Counted from the first letter of the stretch, positions 7,593 to 16,140 are shown. The stretch: DNA of 64,000 nt from Nocardia veterana NBRC 100344 (GCF_000308855.1 NZ_BAGM01000092.1:1-64000); one strand, 5' to 3'. The notes: generated from the sequence alone by a model not told the origin. Program-made: numbers and translations.

Positions 7593-8226
7593 GGATCACC
7601 ACCAACTCCTCCTGCCGGGTGCCCGGTTCGATGAGCCGCTGGGCCTCCAGCCACTCGGCGCGCCTGTTCAGCACCGGGCCGAATTCACAGGTCTCGCGCA
7701 CCACCACCGCCGCCTTCAGGCCACCGTCGCGCAGCTGGCGCACCGTCAGCTCCGGATCGCACAGCGACGAATGCACGATGAGCGCCATTCCCTTGGCGCG
7801 CAACAGCTCCGGCATCAACCGGCACAGCGGATCCAGCAACGCGCGGCCGTGCGGGCCGGCCTCCCATGCCCGTGCCCGGCCGCGAGGCGTGGTCGTCGCC
7901 GGGCCCGGCACGTAGGGCGGATTCGCCAGTACCGCATCGAAGGTACGCCGACGCAGCACCCGCCCGAAGTCGCCGTGCAGCAGCTCCAACGGCACACCCT
8001 GCAACCTGCTGTTCAACCACGCCGAGGCGAGTGCCCGCCGGGAGATATCCACGGCCGTGACGGCAGCGGCACCGGCTCGGCCCGCCTCGATCGCGACGGC
8101 GCCGGTGCCGGTGCAGACGTCGACCACCTTGGCCCCGTGGGGGATGGCCGCGGCGCTCAGCGCTCGGATCAGTAATCCGGTATCGGCTCGAGGGGCGTAC
8201 ACACCCGGTGCCCGAAACAGTCTCAT
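7576..8226 (-). CDS. HemK2/Mtq2-like class I methyltransferase
   Basis: The 216-residue protein has SAM motif I 'VVDVCTGTGAVAIEAGRAG', motif II 'VTAVDISRRAL' and the N6-type motif 'LANPPYVPG' (NPPY), which in HemK/PrmC enzymes binds a glutamine side chain. The start 'LFRAPGVYAPRADTGLL' is the family's usual opening ('PGVYxPxxDTxLL'). Unlike PrmC it lacks the N-terminal release-factor-binding helical domain, so it fits the HemK2/Mtq2 branch, whose bacterial targets are not established. It overlaps the CDGSH gene and follows the diiron-protein gene by 27 nt: probable three-gene operon. Confidence 0.88.
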   Translation of the reverse strand: MRLFRAPGVYAPRADTGLLIRALSAAAIPHGAKVVDVCTGTGAVAIEAGRAGAAAVTAVDISRRALASAWLNSRLQGVPLELLHGDFGRVLRRRTFDAVLANPPYVPGPATTTPRGRARAWEAGPHGRALLDPLCRLMPELLRAKGMALIVHSSLCDPELTVRQLRDGGLKAAVVVRETCEFGPVLNRRAEWLEAQRLIEPGTRQEELVVIRADRE

Positions 8227-8253
8227 GATCGGCGAATACCCGTCCTTCGGAGA

Positions 8254-9348
8254 TCAATCCGCGGAAACGGCGGTGATCGCGTCCGGATCGAGCAGCGAAC
8301 TGCGCCCGGCCGACCAGTTGTCGAGCATCTGCCGGTCCACGGCGCCCTCCAGCAAGGTGGTGGCCTGGATTCCGAAGACCAGCGGCGCAATCAGTTCGGG
8401 CTCGCGCTCGACCAGGTCGCCGATGACGTCGCGGCGCATGACCTGCTCGTGCACCGCGTCGGCCTCGACATGTTCGGCGTAGAAGCGGACACAGGCCGGA
8501 TGGGCGTTCAGCCGGCGCAGAACGTCGACCATCCGCCGGGACGCGGGCGGCGAGCTGATCTCCACACTGGCGAAATGCCCCACCAGCTCGCCCCGGAACT
8601 GCCGGTGGAGGCCGAACAGCGACATCATGTTCACCAAGGCCAGCATCGGCGCGGGGACGACGTCGAGATAGTGCAGATACCCGTTGTCGAGCCCGGCCCC
8701 CGCCAGGAGGTCCGCGAAGAGCTGAGCGTGCACGTTCTCGCCGCGACCGGCGCCGAACTCGTCGTATTCGACCGCGACGAGCGCGGCCTTGGCCTGACCA
8801 CGCAACCGTGGGATCACCCACGCGTACGGATCGGCTTCCTTGTGGTGGTAGATCGACCGGTGCACGAAGTATTCGCACACCTGCCACCACTGCCCCTGCT
8901 CGGCGAGGAACCGGCCGACCCCGGCGGCCTCGACCGGCTCGGTCACCAGCTCGTCGAGTTCGCCCGCGAGATCGTCGCCGCCGGGCACGTCGCGGCGCAG
9001 CGCGGACAGGAAGCGATCCTCCAGATGCGCGCGCAGGCGCAGCAATCCCGGATCCCATTCCCACCGCGGATCGACGGAATCGAAACCGCGGTAATGCAAT
9101 TCGTAACACAGATGCAGGGCCAGGTGCAGATCCTCGCCGTAGGGATCGGTGTACTCGGTATCGAAGTCCACGTGGCAGGCCGTACCGCTCAGCAGGGCGC
9201 ACAGGCCGCGCGAGAGTTCGCCACGAGGCTGCGGCAGCGGCGGCGCCCCGGAATCCGGCGGTGCCGAGGGTGTGGACGGCCGGCATCGCGATGCCGTCGC
9301 AGGCCGGTGTCCCGAGCTCCGGCGCACTTCGGGGTGCGGAATCTCCAT
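8254..9348 (-). CDS. Iron-containing redox enzyme, haem-oxygenase-like diiron (HDO) family
   Basis: The 364-residue all-helical protein matches the 'iron-containing redox enzyme' family: 'QVCEYFVHRSIYHHKEADP' (about 156-174), 'AVEYDEFGAGRGENVHAQLFADLL' (192-214) and 'FYAEHVEADAVHEQVM' (289-304) carry the Glu, Asp and His residues expected to hold two irons (candidates E159, E194, E197, H207, E295, H300). Relatives of this fold (SznF, UndA, CADD) carry out unusual oxidations including N-oxygenation and C-C cleavage. The start at ATG 9348 is uncertain, since no strong ribosome-binding site is seen. It leads an operon with the methyltransferase and CDGSH genes. Confidence 0.85.
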   Translation of the reverse strand: MEIPHPEVRRSSGHRPATASRCRPSTPSAPPDSGAPPLPQPRGELSRGLCALLSGTACHVDFDTEYTDPYGEDLHLALHLCYELHYRGFDSVDPRWEWDPGLLRLRAHLEDRFLSALRRDVPGGDDLAGELDELVTEPVEAAGVGRFLAEQGQWWQVCEYFVHRSIYHHKEADPYAWVIPRLRGQAKAALVAVEYDEFGAGRGENVHAQLFADLLAGAGLDNGYLHYLDVVPAPMLALVNMMSLFGLHRQFRGELVGHFASVEISSPPASRRMVDVLRRLNAHPACVRFYAEHVEADAVHEQVMRRDVIGDLVEREPELIAPLVFGIQATTLLEGAVDRQMLDNWSAGRSSLLDPDAITAVSAD

Positions 9349-9478
9349 AGCCGGCACATACCCGGCATCCGGCGGCTTCAATCGGCGGCCACACCACGGC
9401 CGGGCGCGGTTCGAGCGCTCCGCGACGGGTATGCGCGAAACAGACCATCCCCACAGCACCGGCCGAAAGGAGCAGATC

Positions 9479-10123
9479 GTGAACGACCCGAGCGGATCCC
9501 GAGCTCCCGGGGAGGATCTGACCGCGATCGCCGTCAGCTGCACCCTGAAGAAATCGCCGGACCGATCCAGCAGCGAACTGATCGCCGAGCAGGTACTGCG
9601 TGAGCTCTCGAACCACGGTGTCGCGGGCAAATCCGTCCGCGCGGTGGACCTCGATCTCCATCCCGGTGTGACCGGCGACGAGGGCGACGGCGACCAGTGG
9701 CCGCAGTTGCGGGAACAGATCGCCGCCGCCGACATCCTGCTGATCGCGACGCCGACCTGGCTGGGGCACATGTCCTCGGTAGCTCAGCGCGTGCTGGAGC
9801 GCCTCGACGCCGAACTGTCGGTGACCGACGACGACAACCGTCCCGCCATGGTGGGCAAGGTCGGTATCGCGGCGATCGTGGGCAACGAGGACGGTGCGCA
9901 CAAGATCTGCGCGGACCTGTTCCAGGCCCTGAACGACATCGGCTTCACCGTTCCCGCCCAGGGCTGCACCTATTGGAACGGCGAGGCGATGAGCGGCGTC
10001 GACTACCTGGACCTCGACGAGCCACCGGAGGCCGTCGCGACGACCACCGCGGGCGTGGCCCGCAACGCCGCGCATCTGGCGCGGGCGCTGAAGGCCGCAC
10101 CGTATCCGCCCTACCCGTCGTAA
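9479..10123 (+). CDS. Flavodoxin-fold NADPH-dependent FMN reductase
   Basis: From GTG 9479 (AAAGGAG 7 nt upstream) the protein has 214 residues. 'AIAVSCTLKKSPDRSSSELIAEQVL' is the FMN phosphate-binding loop of the NADPH_dep_FMN_red family, followed by 'ADILLIATPTWLGHMSSVAQRVLERLD' and 'GKVGIAAIVGNEDGAH', which contact the flavin ring. It is divergent from the diiron-protein gene and first in a plus-strand run leading to udgX. It could supply reducing power to the divergent redox operon; this is inferred from position only. Confidence 0.85.
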   Translation: MNDPSGSRAPGEDLTAIAVSCTLKKSPDRSSSELIAEQVLRELSNHGVAGKSVRAVDLDLHPGVTGDEGDGDQWPQLREQIAAADILLIATPTWLGHMSSVAQRVLERLDAELSVTDDDNRPAMVGKVGIAAIVGNEDGAHKICADLFQALNDIGFTVPAQGCTYWNGEAMSGVDYLDLDEPPEAVATTTAGVARNAAHLARALKAAPYPPYPS

Positions 10124-10165
10124 GTTCGGCGAGCCGCGCCGAACGGGCGACACCGAGGAGTCGAG

Positions 10166-10546
10166 ATGGACACCGCCGATACCGAGCGCCCGATCCGGGC
10201 GGGCGAACCCCCGATTCCGGAACCCGTTCCGCCACATCCGGTTCCGGACCCCACCCCGGAGCATCCGATCCCCACCCCGGATCCGGATCCGCGCCCGCCC
10301 GTCCCGGAACCGGATCCCGTTCCCGGCCATCCGCCCGAGCCGGGGCGACCGATCCCGGGCCCCTCACCGGACCCGATTCCCGGGCATCCCCCGCCGGACC
10401 CCGGCCGTCCGATTCCCCCGGAGCCCGTACCCGATCCGCCCCCTGACCCCGGGCGTCCGATTCCGGGGCCGACACCGGATCCCGGGCCGGATCCGGCGGT
10501 GCCGGGCCGCGATCCGCGGCCCCCGGTGCCGCAGGCACAGGGTTGA
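10166..10546 (+). CDS. Low-complexity proline-rich protein (PDP/PIPG repeats)
   Basis: The 126-residue product is about 40% proline, built of irregular units such as PIPGPSPDP, PIPGHPPPDP and PIPEPV alternating with acidic and glycine residues. No signal peptide or membrane segment is visible. A good ribosome-binding site (GAGGAG, 6 nt before the ATG), close spacing to its neighbours and lack of stop codons argue that it is expressed. It is probably an extended polyproline-II chain; its role is unknown. Translation would be expected to need EF-P at PPP and PPD stretches. Confidence 0.65.
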   Translation: MDTADTERPIRAGEPPIPEPVPPHPVPDPTPEHPIPTPDPDPRPPVPEPDPVPGHPPEPGRPIPGPSPDPIPGHPPPDPGRPIPPEPVPDPPPDPGRPIPGPTPDPGPDPAVPGRDPRPPVPQAQG

Positions 10547-10552
10547 GCCGGG

Positions 10553-10849
10553 GTGTTTCACCGGCCGGACGTCGGGCATCCGCCGGACATGACAGCCGAT
10601 GAGCACAACCGTGGAATCCATCCGCAGGTCACCGCCGAGGATCTGCGGATGCTGCTGGATGCGGGCGGTCCCGGCACCCGTCTGGTGCTGTCGGAGGGCC
10701 GGATCCGGCTCGCGACCGATGACGGGGACGGGCTGGAACTGATCCGCCGGCCCGAACTGGCCGATCGCATCGGCGACCATCCCGACCAGCACGAATTGGC
10801 GGAACAGGCCGAACTACTCAACACGCTGATCCGCCTGCAAGGCGCCTGA
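10553..10849 (+). CDS. Small acidic hypothetical protein
   Basis: From GTG 10553 the product has 98 residues; ATG 10589 is an alternative. Residues 25-95 look folded: 'VTAEDLRMLLDAGGPGTRLVLSEGRIRLATDDGDGLELIRRPELADRIG' followed by a helix 'QHELAEQAELLNTLIRLQGA'. I do not recognise the family. It starts 6 nt after the proline-rich gene and ends 28 nt before the DJ-1 gene, so it belongs to the same transcript. Confidence 0.6.
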   Translation: MFHRPDVGHPPDMTADEHNRGIHPQVTAEDLRMLLDAGGPGTRLVLSEGRIRLATDDGDGLELIRRPELADRIGDHPDQHELAEQAELLNTLIRLQGA

Positions 10850-10877
10850 GCGCCCCGTGACACGAGGAGGACACGAG

Positions 10878-11435
10878 ATGAGCCGACCCGACCGCGAGCC
10901 CACCGTCCTGGTGGTCACCTCGCAGACCGGCGTGGAGCGCGACGAGCTGCTGGAACCGTTGAAGCAATTGCGCGACTGCGGAATTCGCGTCACCCACGCC
11001 GCCCCGTCCACCGACGCGGTGCAGACGTTCGTGCACGACACCGAAGCCGATACGACCGTCGATCCGGACACCGACCTGGCGTCGGTGTCGGTGAGTGATT
11101 TCGACGCCCTGGTCGTACCGGGCGGCACCGTGAACGCCGACAAATTGCGCACCGAAAAGGGAGCGGTCGATCTGGCGCGCGGCTTCGCCGACGCCGGCAA
11201 GACGATCGCCGCGATCTGCCACGGACCCTGGCTGCTGGTCGAGGCCGATCTGGTGCGCGGCAAGACGATGACCTCGTATCCGTCCCTGCAGACCGATGTG
11301 CGCAATGCCGGCGGGCAGTGGGTCGACGAGCAGGTGGCCCGGACGCAGGACGGCTGGACGCTGATCACCTCCCGCAATCCGCGGGACCTGGACGCCTTCT
11401 GCGCCGCGATCGAGACCGAACTCGGCGTGAAGTGA
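10878..11435 (+). CDS. DJ-1/PfpI-family protein
   Basis: The 185-residue protein has the family fold and nucleophile elbow: 'DFDALVVPGGTVNADKLR' and 'KTIAAICHGPWLLVEADLVRGKTMTSYPSLQTDVRNAGGQWVDE', where the Cys of AICHGP is the reactive residue with the following His. Members act as glyoxalase/deglycase-like enzymes or stress chaperones. The ATG at 10878 follows a strong GAGGAGG and is preferred to GTG 10857. It directly precedes udgX (18 nt), linking two stress or damage functions in one operon. Confidence 0.9.
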   Translation: MSRPDREPTVLVVTSQTGVERDELLEPLKQLRDCGIRVTHAAPSTDAVQTFVHDTEADTTVDPDTDLASVSVSDFDALVVPGGTVNADKLRTEKGAVDLARGFADAGKTIAAICHGPWLLVEADLVRGKTMTSYPSLQTDVRNAGGQWVDEQVARTQDGWTLITSRNPRDLDAFCAAIETELGVK

Positions 11436-11453
11436 CGTGGTGAGGGCACGATC

Positions 11454-12080
11454 ATGGTGAAGGCCCCGGGCGCGGCGGAATTCGTTCCGGACACCACCGA
11501 TCTCGACCGGCTGCGCGCGGCAGCGTGCGGATGTCACGGGTGCGATCTGTACCGGCACGCCAATCAGACCGTGTTCGGGGAAGGACCGCCGCACGCTCCG
11601 ATGGTGATGATCGGTGAGCAACCCGGCGATCGCGAGGATCTGGCCGGTCACCCGTTCGTCGGCCCGGCCGGGGCGCTGTTGGACCGGGCCCTCGCCGACG
11701 CCGGAATCGACCGCGAGGCCGTCTACCTCACGAATGCGGTGAAGCATTTCAAGTACACCGAACGGGGGAAGCGGCGGATTCATCAGAAGCCCGGGCGCAC
11801 CGAGATCGTCGCGTGCAGCCCCTGGTTGACCGCCGAACTCGACGCCATCCGCCCGCGCTTGGTGGTGTGCCTGGGCGCGGTGGCCGCCCAAGCCGTCTTC
11901 GGCCCCGATTTCCGGATCACCCGGGATCGCGGGCGGTTGATCGCCCACGGCGATCATCGCGCGCTGGCGACCATCCACCCCGCCGCGGCCCTGCGCGCCC
12001 CCGACCGTGCCGAGGCCTACGACGGGTTGGTCGCCGATCTCACCGAGGCCGCCACCGCGCTGTCGGGAACCGCCTCGTAG
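11454..12080 (+). CDS. udgX: UdgX: uracil-DNA glycosylase that crosslinks to its product
   Basis: The 208-residue protein is a family-4-like uracil-DNA glycosylase with 'GEQPGDREDLAGHPFVGPAG' (motif A, 54-73) and 'TIHPAAALRA' near 175. The insertion 'KRRIHQ' (106-111) is the signature of UdgX, in which the histidine (H110 here) attacks C1' after uracil excision and leaves the enzyme covalently attached to the abasic site. Cys27, Cys30, Cys121 and Cys137 are the likely [4Fe-4S] ligands. Such enzymes are known from M. smegmatis and relatives. Start ATG 11454 keeps family length. Confidence 0.93.
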   Translation: MVKAPGAAEFVPDTTDLDRLRAAACGCHGCDLYRHANQTVFGEGPPHAPMVMIGEQPGDREDLAGHPFVGPAGALLDRALADAGIDREAVYLTNAVKHFKYTERGKRRIHQKPGRTEIVACSPWLTAELDAIRPRLVVCLGAVAAQAVFGPDFRITRDRGRLIAHGDHRALATIHPAAALRAPDRAEAYDGLVADLTEAATALSGTAS

Positions 12081-12094
12081 ACCCGCTGTGCGAG

Positions 12095-12122
12095 GATCGC
12101 CGCCGCAGTACCGGCGGCGATC
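12095..12122. terminator. Bidirectional hairpin, 10-bp perfect stem
   Basis: GATCGCCGCC (12095-12104) and GGCGGCGATC (12113-12122) pair perfectly around an 8-nt loop. It lies between the convergent udgX (ends 12080) and fadE20 (ends 12168). No U-tract follows, as is common in Actinobacteria. Confidence 0.65.
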
Positions 12123-12167
12123 GCTGCTGTCGGGTGTGTGAGCGCGCGCGGGACCTGTCCCGACGCG

Positions 12168-13313
12168 TCAGCTGAGCTTCAGCGAGCGGCCGATGATCTC
12201 CTTCATGATCTCCGTGGTGCCGCCGTAGATGGTCTGCACCCGCGCATCCATGTACGCCTTGGCGATCGGATATTCGCGCATGTAGCCGTAGCCGCCGTGC
12301 AGCTGTAGGCATTTGGTGATCAGGTCGAGCTGTTCCTCGGTGCTCCACCACTTGGCCATCGCGGCATCCTCGGCCGAGAGCGTACCGGCGTTCAGCGCCT
12401 CGATGAAGCGGTCGACCAGCACCCGCACCGCGGTGGTCTTGGTGGCCAGCTCGGCCAGGACGAATCGGGTGTTCTGCTGGGCGCCGATCGGCTTGCCGAA
12501 CGCCTTGCGGTCGCGCACGTACTGGATGGTGGTCTCGAGGCAGCCCTCCATCGCCGCCGCCGCCATCACCGCGATCGACATCCGCTCCTGCGGCAGGTTG
12601 TTCATCAGATGGATGAACCCCATCCCCTCGGTACCCAGCAGGTTCTCGGCCGGCACCCGCACATCGGTGAAGCTGAGCTCCGCGGTGTCCTGCGCCTTGA
12701 GGCCGATCTTGTCGAGGTTGCGGCCCCGCTCGAAACCGGGCATCCCCCGCTCGACGACGAGCAGCGAGAAGCCCATCGCCCCCTTCTCCGGATCGGTCTG
12801 CGCGACGACGATCACGATGTCGGAGTTGATGCCGTTGGTGATGAAGGTCTTGGCGCCGTTGAGAATCCAGTGGTCACCGTCCTTCACCGCGCGGGTCTTG
12901 ATGCCCTGCAGATCCGATCCGGTTCCGGGTTCGGTCATGGCGATCGCGGTGATGATCTCACCGGAGCAGAATCCGGGCAGCCAGCGCTGCTTCTGCTCGT
13001 CGTTGGTCAACTCCAGCAGGTAGGGCGCGATCACGTCGTTGTGCAGCGGGAAGCCCAGGCCCGAGTACTGCCCCTTGGTGGTCTCCTCGGTGATGATCGC
13101 GTTGTAGCGGAAGTCCCGCACCCCGCCGCCGCCGAATTCCTCGGGGACGGCCATGCCCAGGAAGCCCTGTTTACCGGCCTCCAGCCACACCTCCCGGTCG
13201 ACGACCCCGGCTTCCTCCCACCGGGCATGGTTCGGCGCCACATGCTGATCGAGAAACTTGCGGTAGGACTCCCGGAACAGATCGTGTTCGGGCTCGAAAA
13301 GGGTGCGCTCCAC
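12168..13313 (-). CDS. fadE20: Acyl-CoA dehydrogenase, FadE20-like (long-chain type)
   Basis: The 381-residue flavoprotein has 'AMTEPGTGSDLQGIKTRA' and 'WILNGAKTFITNG' (FAD/substrate sites) and ends in the usual 'LHGGYGYMREYP...IYGGTTEIMKEIIGR'. The position that carries the catalytic Glu in medium-chain enzymes is Gly (IYGGT), while 'AAAMEGCLETT' offers Glu256 on the helix used by long-chain and isovaleryl-CoA enzymes. It therefore fits the LCAD type. It precedes hflX and dapF in the same order as Rv2724c in M. tuberculosis, though an acyltransferase gene is inserted here. Pathway: beta-oxidation. Confidence 0.9.
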   Translation of the reverse strand: MERTLFEPEHDLFRESYRKFLDQHVAPNHARWEEAGVVDREVWLEAGKQGFLGMAVPEEFGGGGVRDFRYNAIITEETTKGQYSGLGFPLHNDVIAPYLLELTNDEQKQRWLPGFCSGEIITAIAMTEPGTGSDLQGIKTRAVKDGDHWILNGAKTFITNGINSDIVIVVAQTDPEKGAMGFSLLVVERGMPGFERGRNLDKIGLKAQDTAELSFTDVRVPAENLLGTEGMGFIHLMNNLPQERMSIAVMAAAAMEGCLETTIQYVRDRKAFGKPIGAQQNTRFVLAELATKTTAVRVLVDRFIEALNAGTLSAEDAAMAKWWSTEEQLDLITKCLQLHGGYGYMREYPIAKAYMDARVQTIYGGTTEIMKEIIGRSLKLS

Positions 13314-13482
13314 GCCAACCTCCTAGTGACCACGTCGGCAACTCGCCTGTCACATACGGTACCCGGAACGGGAATCGTGGTTCACTTCAGACCCGAAAAA
13401 AGTCGGCTACCTGTGCGAAAAGCGCTGGAGCGGCGGATGGGCCCACCCTGAACGCGGGTAAACCTCCAGAACCCGTGCGGGG

Positions 13483-14457
13483 CTAGAGCCCAACCGCATC
13501 GCGGACCCGGCCCCACAGCGTCCGGCCGCGATCGCGGTCGCGCTCGGCGAGCAGGTGGGTGATCTCCTCCTCCAGCGCCTTGCGCACCACCTGCTGCAGC
13601 TCTGCGGCGGCGGCGTCCAGATCTGACGCGTCCTGCCAGGCGGTGGTCTCGATCGGGGCACCGATCGAGTAGTAGAACCGCTCCGGCCGCGGCAGGAAGG
13701 TCGGTCCGATCCCGCGCATCAGCGGCGGAGTCAGATTGCCGCGGATACCCAACGCCTCGACCGTCCAGCGTAACGGGCTCATCACCGGGTGGTCGCCGTC
13801 GAAAACCACATCGAAGACGTCGTCGGCGCCGATCATCGCGGTCGGCAGAATCGGCGCACCGGCCTCGATCGCCATCCGGGCGAACCCGGTGCGACCCTCC
13901 CATTTCAGGTGGTACTTCTCCCCCTTGCGGCGCATCGCCTCGCGTCCGCCGCCCGGGAAGACGATCACGGCCTCACCATTGTCGAGCAAGGTGCGGCAAT
14001 TGTCGCGGGAGCCGCGAACGCTGCCGATGCGATGCACCAGCTCACGCACCGGCGGCACCCGCATCAGCACGTTCTCGGCCAGGCCGCGGACCACCCGGCC
14101 GGTGCGGTGGTAGATCTCGTGCACGAGCAGGGGCGCATCGACACCGCCGAGCAGCGTGTGGTTGCCGACCAGCATCACGGGACCGGATTCGGGAATGTTG
14201 TCCAGACCGTGGAAAACCGGGCTGTTCCACAGCCGCACCGGCGTGGCCAACGCGTCGAAGATCCGAAGATCGGTGGCGGGCACCGTCATTCGCAGCGGAG
14301 CGCCGTCGCTGAGCGACTTCGGCACGGCGCTGCGGTCGCCCCGCGCGACAGCGCTGTGGTCCGCCGCCGCTGCGTCGTGCAATTCCGGCGCGGCGTCACC
14401 CTCCGCCGCGGTCCGATCGGTGGCGAATTCGACCGACGTGGAATCGTTTCCGGACAT
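13483..14457 (-). CDS. Lysophospholipid/glycerolipid acyltransferase (TMEM68/DGAT2-like)
   Basis: The 324-residue protein has the acyltransferase block 'PVMLVGNHTLLGGVDAPLL' (catalytic His of the NHx-D motif; the Asp is six residues on rather than four), 'VIVFPGGGREAMRRKGEKYHLKWEGRTGFARMAIEAGAPILPTAMIGADDVFDVV', which is the glycerol-phosphate-binding region as in TMEM68-like proteins. About 90 N-terminal residues are charged and low in complexity. ATG 14457 is chosen because GGGAGG lies 6 nt upstream; GTG 14463 is too close. It likely makes triacylglycerol or phospholipid and lies between fadE20 and hflX, so lipid breakdown and assembly genes adjoin. Confidence 0.85.
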   Translation of the reverse strand: MSGNDSTSVEFATDRTAAEGDAAPELHDAAAADHSAVARGDRSAVPKSLSDGAPLRMTVPATDLRIFDALATPVRLWNSPVFHGLDNIPESGPVMLVGNHTLLGGVDAPLLVHEIYHRTGRVVRGLAENVLMRVPPVRELVHRIGSVRGSRDNCRTLLDNGEAVIVFPGGGREAMRRKGEKYHLKWEGRTGFARMAIEAGAPILPTAMIGADDVFDVVFDGDHPVMSPLRWTVEALGIRGNLTPPLMRGIGPTFLPRPERFYYSIGAPIETTAWQDASDLDAAAAELQQVVRKALEEEITHLLAERDRDRGRTLWGRVRDAVGL

Positions 14458-14532
14458 TGGCACCCTCCCTGCAACCGCTCACGACGACGCGACGCTGTCG
14501 AAAACGGCTGTGGCACATGAACTATGCAAGCT

Positions 14533-16140
14533 TCAGTGCGAAGGCCCCGCTGCATCCGCACTACCGACGGTGCTCGCGTGCGCGTACTGCGACAGAGTCG
14601 GTGCGAGAGCTCGGGGAACCCGGGCTCGCACCCGCGTACCACCCTCCTCGTGCGAGGAGCTGATGATGCGGCCATCGGAGTGGATGCGCGCGAGCAGGTC
14701 ACCCCGAGTGTACGGGAGCAGCACACTCACCTCGACATCGAGCCCGCCCAGGATCTCGGCCAACCGCTCGCGCAACCGGTCGATGCCGCGGCCCGTGCGG
14801 GCGGAAACGAAGACCGCACCGGGCAGCTGAGCACGCAGATGCGCCAGCTGCGTCGCGTCCAGCGCGTCGATCTTGTTCACCACCAGCAGCTCCGGCGGCC
14901 CCGATCCCTCGCCCTGTTCGCGCAGGACCTCGGTGATCACCTCGCGGACCGCTTTGATCTGCTGCTCCGGCAGCGCGTCGGAACCGTCCACCACGTGCAG
15001 GAGCAGGTCGGCGCCGGTGACCTCTTCCAGCGTGGACCGGAAGGCCTCGACCAGCTGGGTCGGAAGATGCCGCACGAATCCGACGGTATCGGTGAACACC
15101 ACCTCGCGGCCGTCGTCGAGGGCCGCGCGCCGGGTCGTCGGATCCAAGGTGGCGAACAGCGCGTCCTGCACCAGGATCCCGGCGCCGGTCAGCGCGTTCA
15201 TCAGGCTCGACTTACCGGCATTGGTGTATCCGACGATGGCGATCGCCGGAATACCGCTGGAACTGCGCCGCGACCGCTTGGTATCGCGGGCCGTCTTCAT
15301 CTCGCGGATCTCACGGCGCAGCTTGGCCATGCGCTCGCGAATCCGCCGGCGGTCGGTTTCGATCTTGGTTTCACCAGGTCCGCGCAGACCCACGCCGCCG
15401 TTGCTACCCGCCCGGCCACCGGCCTGCCGGGACATCGACTCGCCCCAGCCGCGCAGGCGCGGCAGCATGTACTCCATCTGGGCCAGCGACACCTGCGCCT
15501 TACCCTCGCGGGAGGTCGCGTGCTGGGCGAAGATGTCCAGAATCAGTGCGGTGCGGTCGATGACCTTCACCTTCACGACCTTCTCCAGCGCGGTCAGCTG
15601 GGCCGGAGTCAGTTCACCATCGCAGATCACCGTGTCGGCGCCGGTGTCGAGAACCACCGCCCGCAGCTCGTCGGCCTTGCCCGAACCGATGTAGGTCGCC
15701 GGATCGGGCTTGTCGCGTCGCTGGATCAGAGCATCGAGCACCTGGGATCCGGCTGTTTCGGCGAGCGCGGCCAACTCGGCCATGCTGGCTTCGGCCTGGG
15801 CGGCGCTGCCCTCGGTCCACACCCCGACCAGCACGACCCGTTCCAGTCGCAGCTGTCGGTATTCGACCTCGGTGATATCGGTGAGCTCGGTGGACAGCCC
15901 CGCCACGCGCCGCAGCGCGCTGCGCTCGTCCAGCTGTAGTTCACCGACCGTCGGCTCGACCGACCAGCCGCCACGCCGCCCTTCGGCATAGTCGTCGGAA
16001 CTGCCGAAACCGTCGTCGTAATCGGTCACGCCGTTGTCGGCCTCGTCGTCACCGATGCTGTAGTCCTGATCCGCGTAGCCGTCCGCATCCGATTCGAGCT
16101 GCTCGATCGGGGTGAACTCGTACGTCCGTGATTTCCTCAT
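14533..16140 (-). CDS. hflX: GTPase HflX, ribosome-splitting factor
   Basis: From ATG 16140 the protein has 535 residues. The HflX-specific N-terminal domain ('ATYIGSGKADEL', 'VICDGELTPAQLTALEKVVKVKVIDRTALILDIFAQHA') and coiled coil ('GGVGLRGPGETKIETDRRRIRERMAKLRREI') precede the G domain: G1 GYTNAGKSS (304-312), G3 DTVGF (351-355), G4 NKID, C-terminal 'VFVSARTGRGIDRLRERL'. HflX dissociates stalled or hibernating 70S ribosomes and in mycobacteria affects macrolide tolerance. The first 65 residues are acidic and unstructured. It sits between dapF and fadE20 as in M. tuberculosis. Confidence 0.95.
   Translation of the reverse strand: MRKSRTYEFTPIEQLESDADGYADQDYSIGDDEADNGVTDYDDGFGSSDDYAEGRRGGWSVEPTVGELQLDERSALRRVAGLSTELTDITEVEYRQLRLERVVLVGVWTEGSAAQAEASMAELAALAETAGSQVLDALIQRRDKPDPATYIGSGKADELRAVVLDTGADTVICDGELTPAQLTALEKVVKVKVIDRTALILDIFAQHATSREGKAQVSLAQMEYMLPRLRGWGESMSRQAGGRAGSNGGVGLRGPGETKIETDRRRIRERMAKLRREIREMKTARDTKRSRRSSSGIPAIAIVGYTNAGKSSLMNALTGAGILVQDALFATLDPTTRRAALDDGREVVFTDTVGFVRHLPTQLVEAFRSTLEEVTGADLLLHVVDGSDALPEQQIKAVREVITEVLREQGEGSGPPELLVVNKIDALDATQLAHLRAQLPGAVFVSARTGRGIDRLRERLAEILGGLDVEVSVLLPYTRGDLLARIHSDGRIISSSHEEGGTRVRARVPRALAPTLSQYAHASTVGSADAAGPSH

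Noticed and set aside
7685..10330. 881-codon minus-strand ORF
   Set aside because: It is out of frame with the diiron protein, methyltransferase and FMN reductase, has no domain text and no ribosome-binding site.
10166..10546. Pro-rich gene as a minisatellite or CRISPR-like array
   Set aside because: Units are irregular in length and sequence, have codon-level periodicity and lie behind a good ribosome-binding site; it reads as a protein gene.
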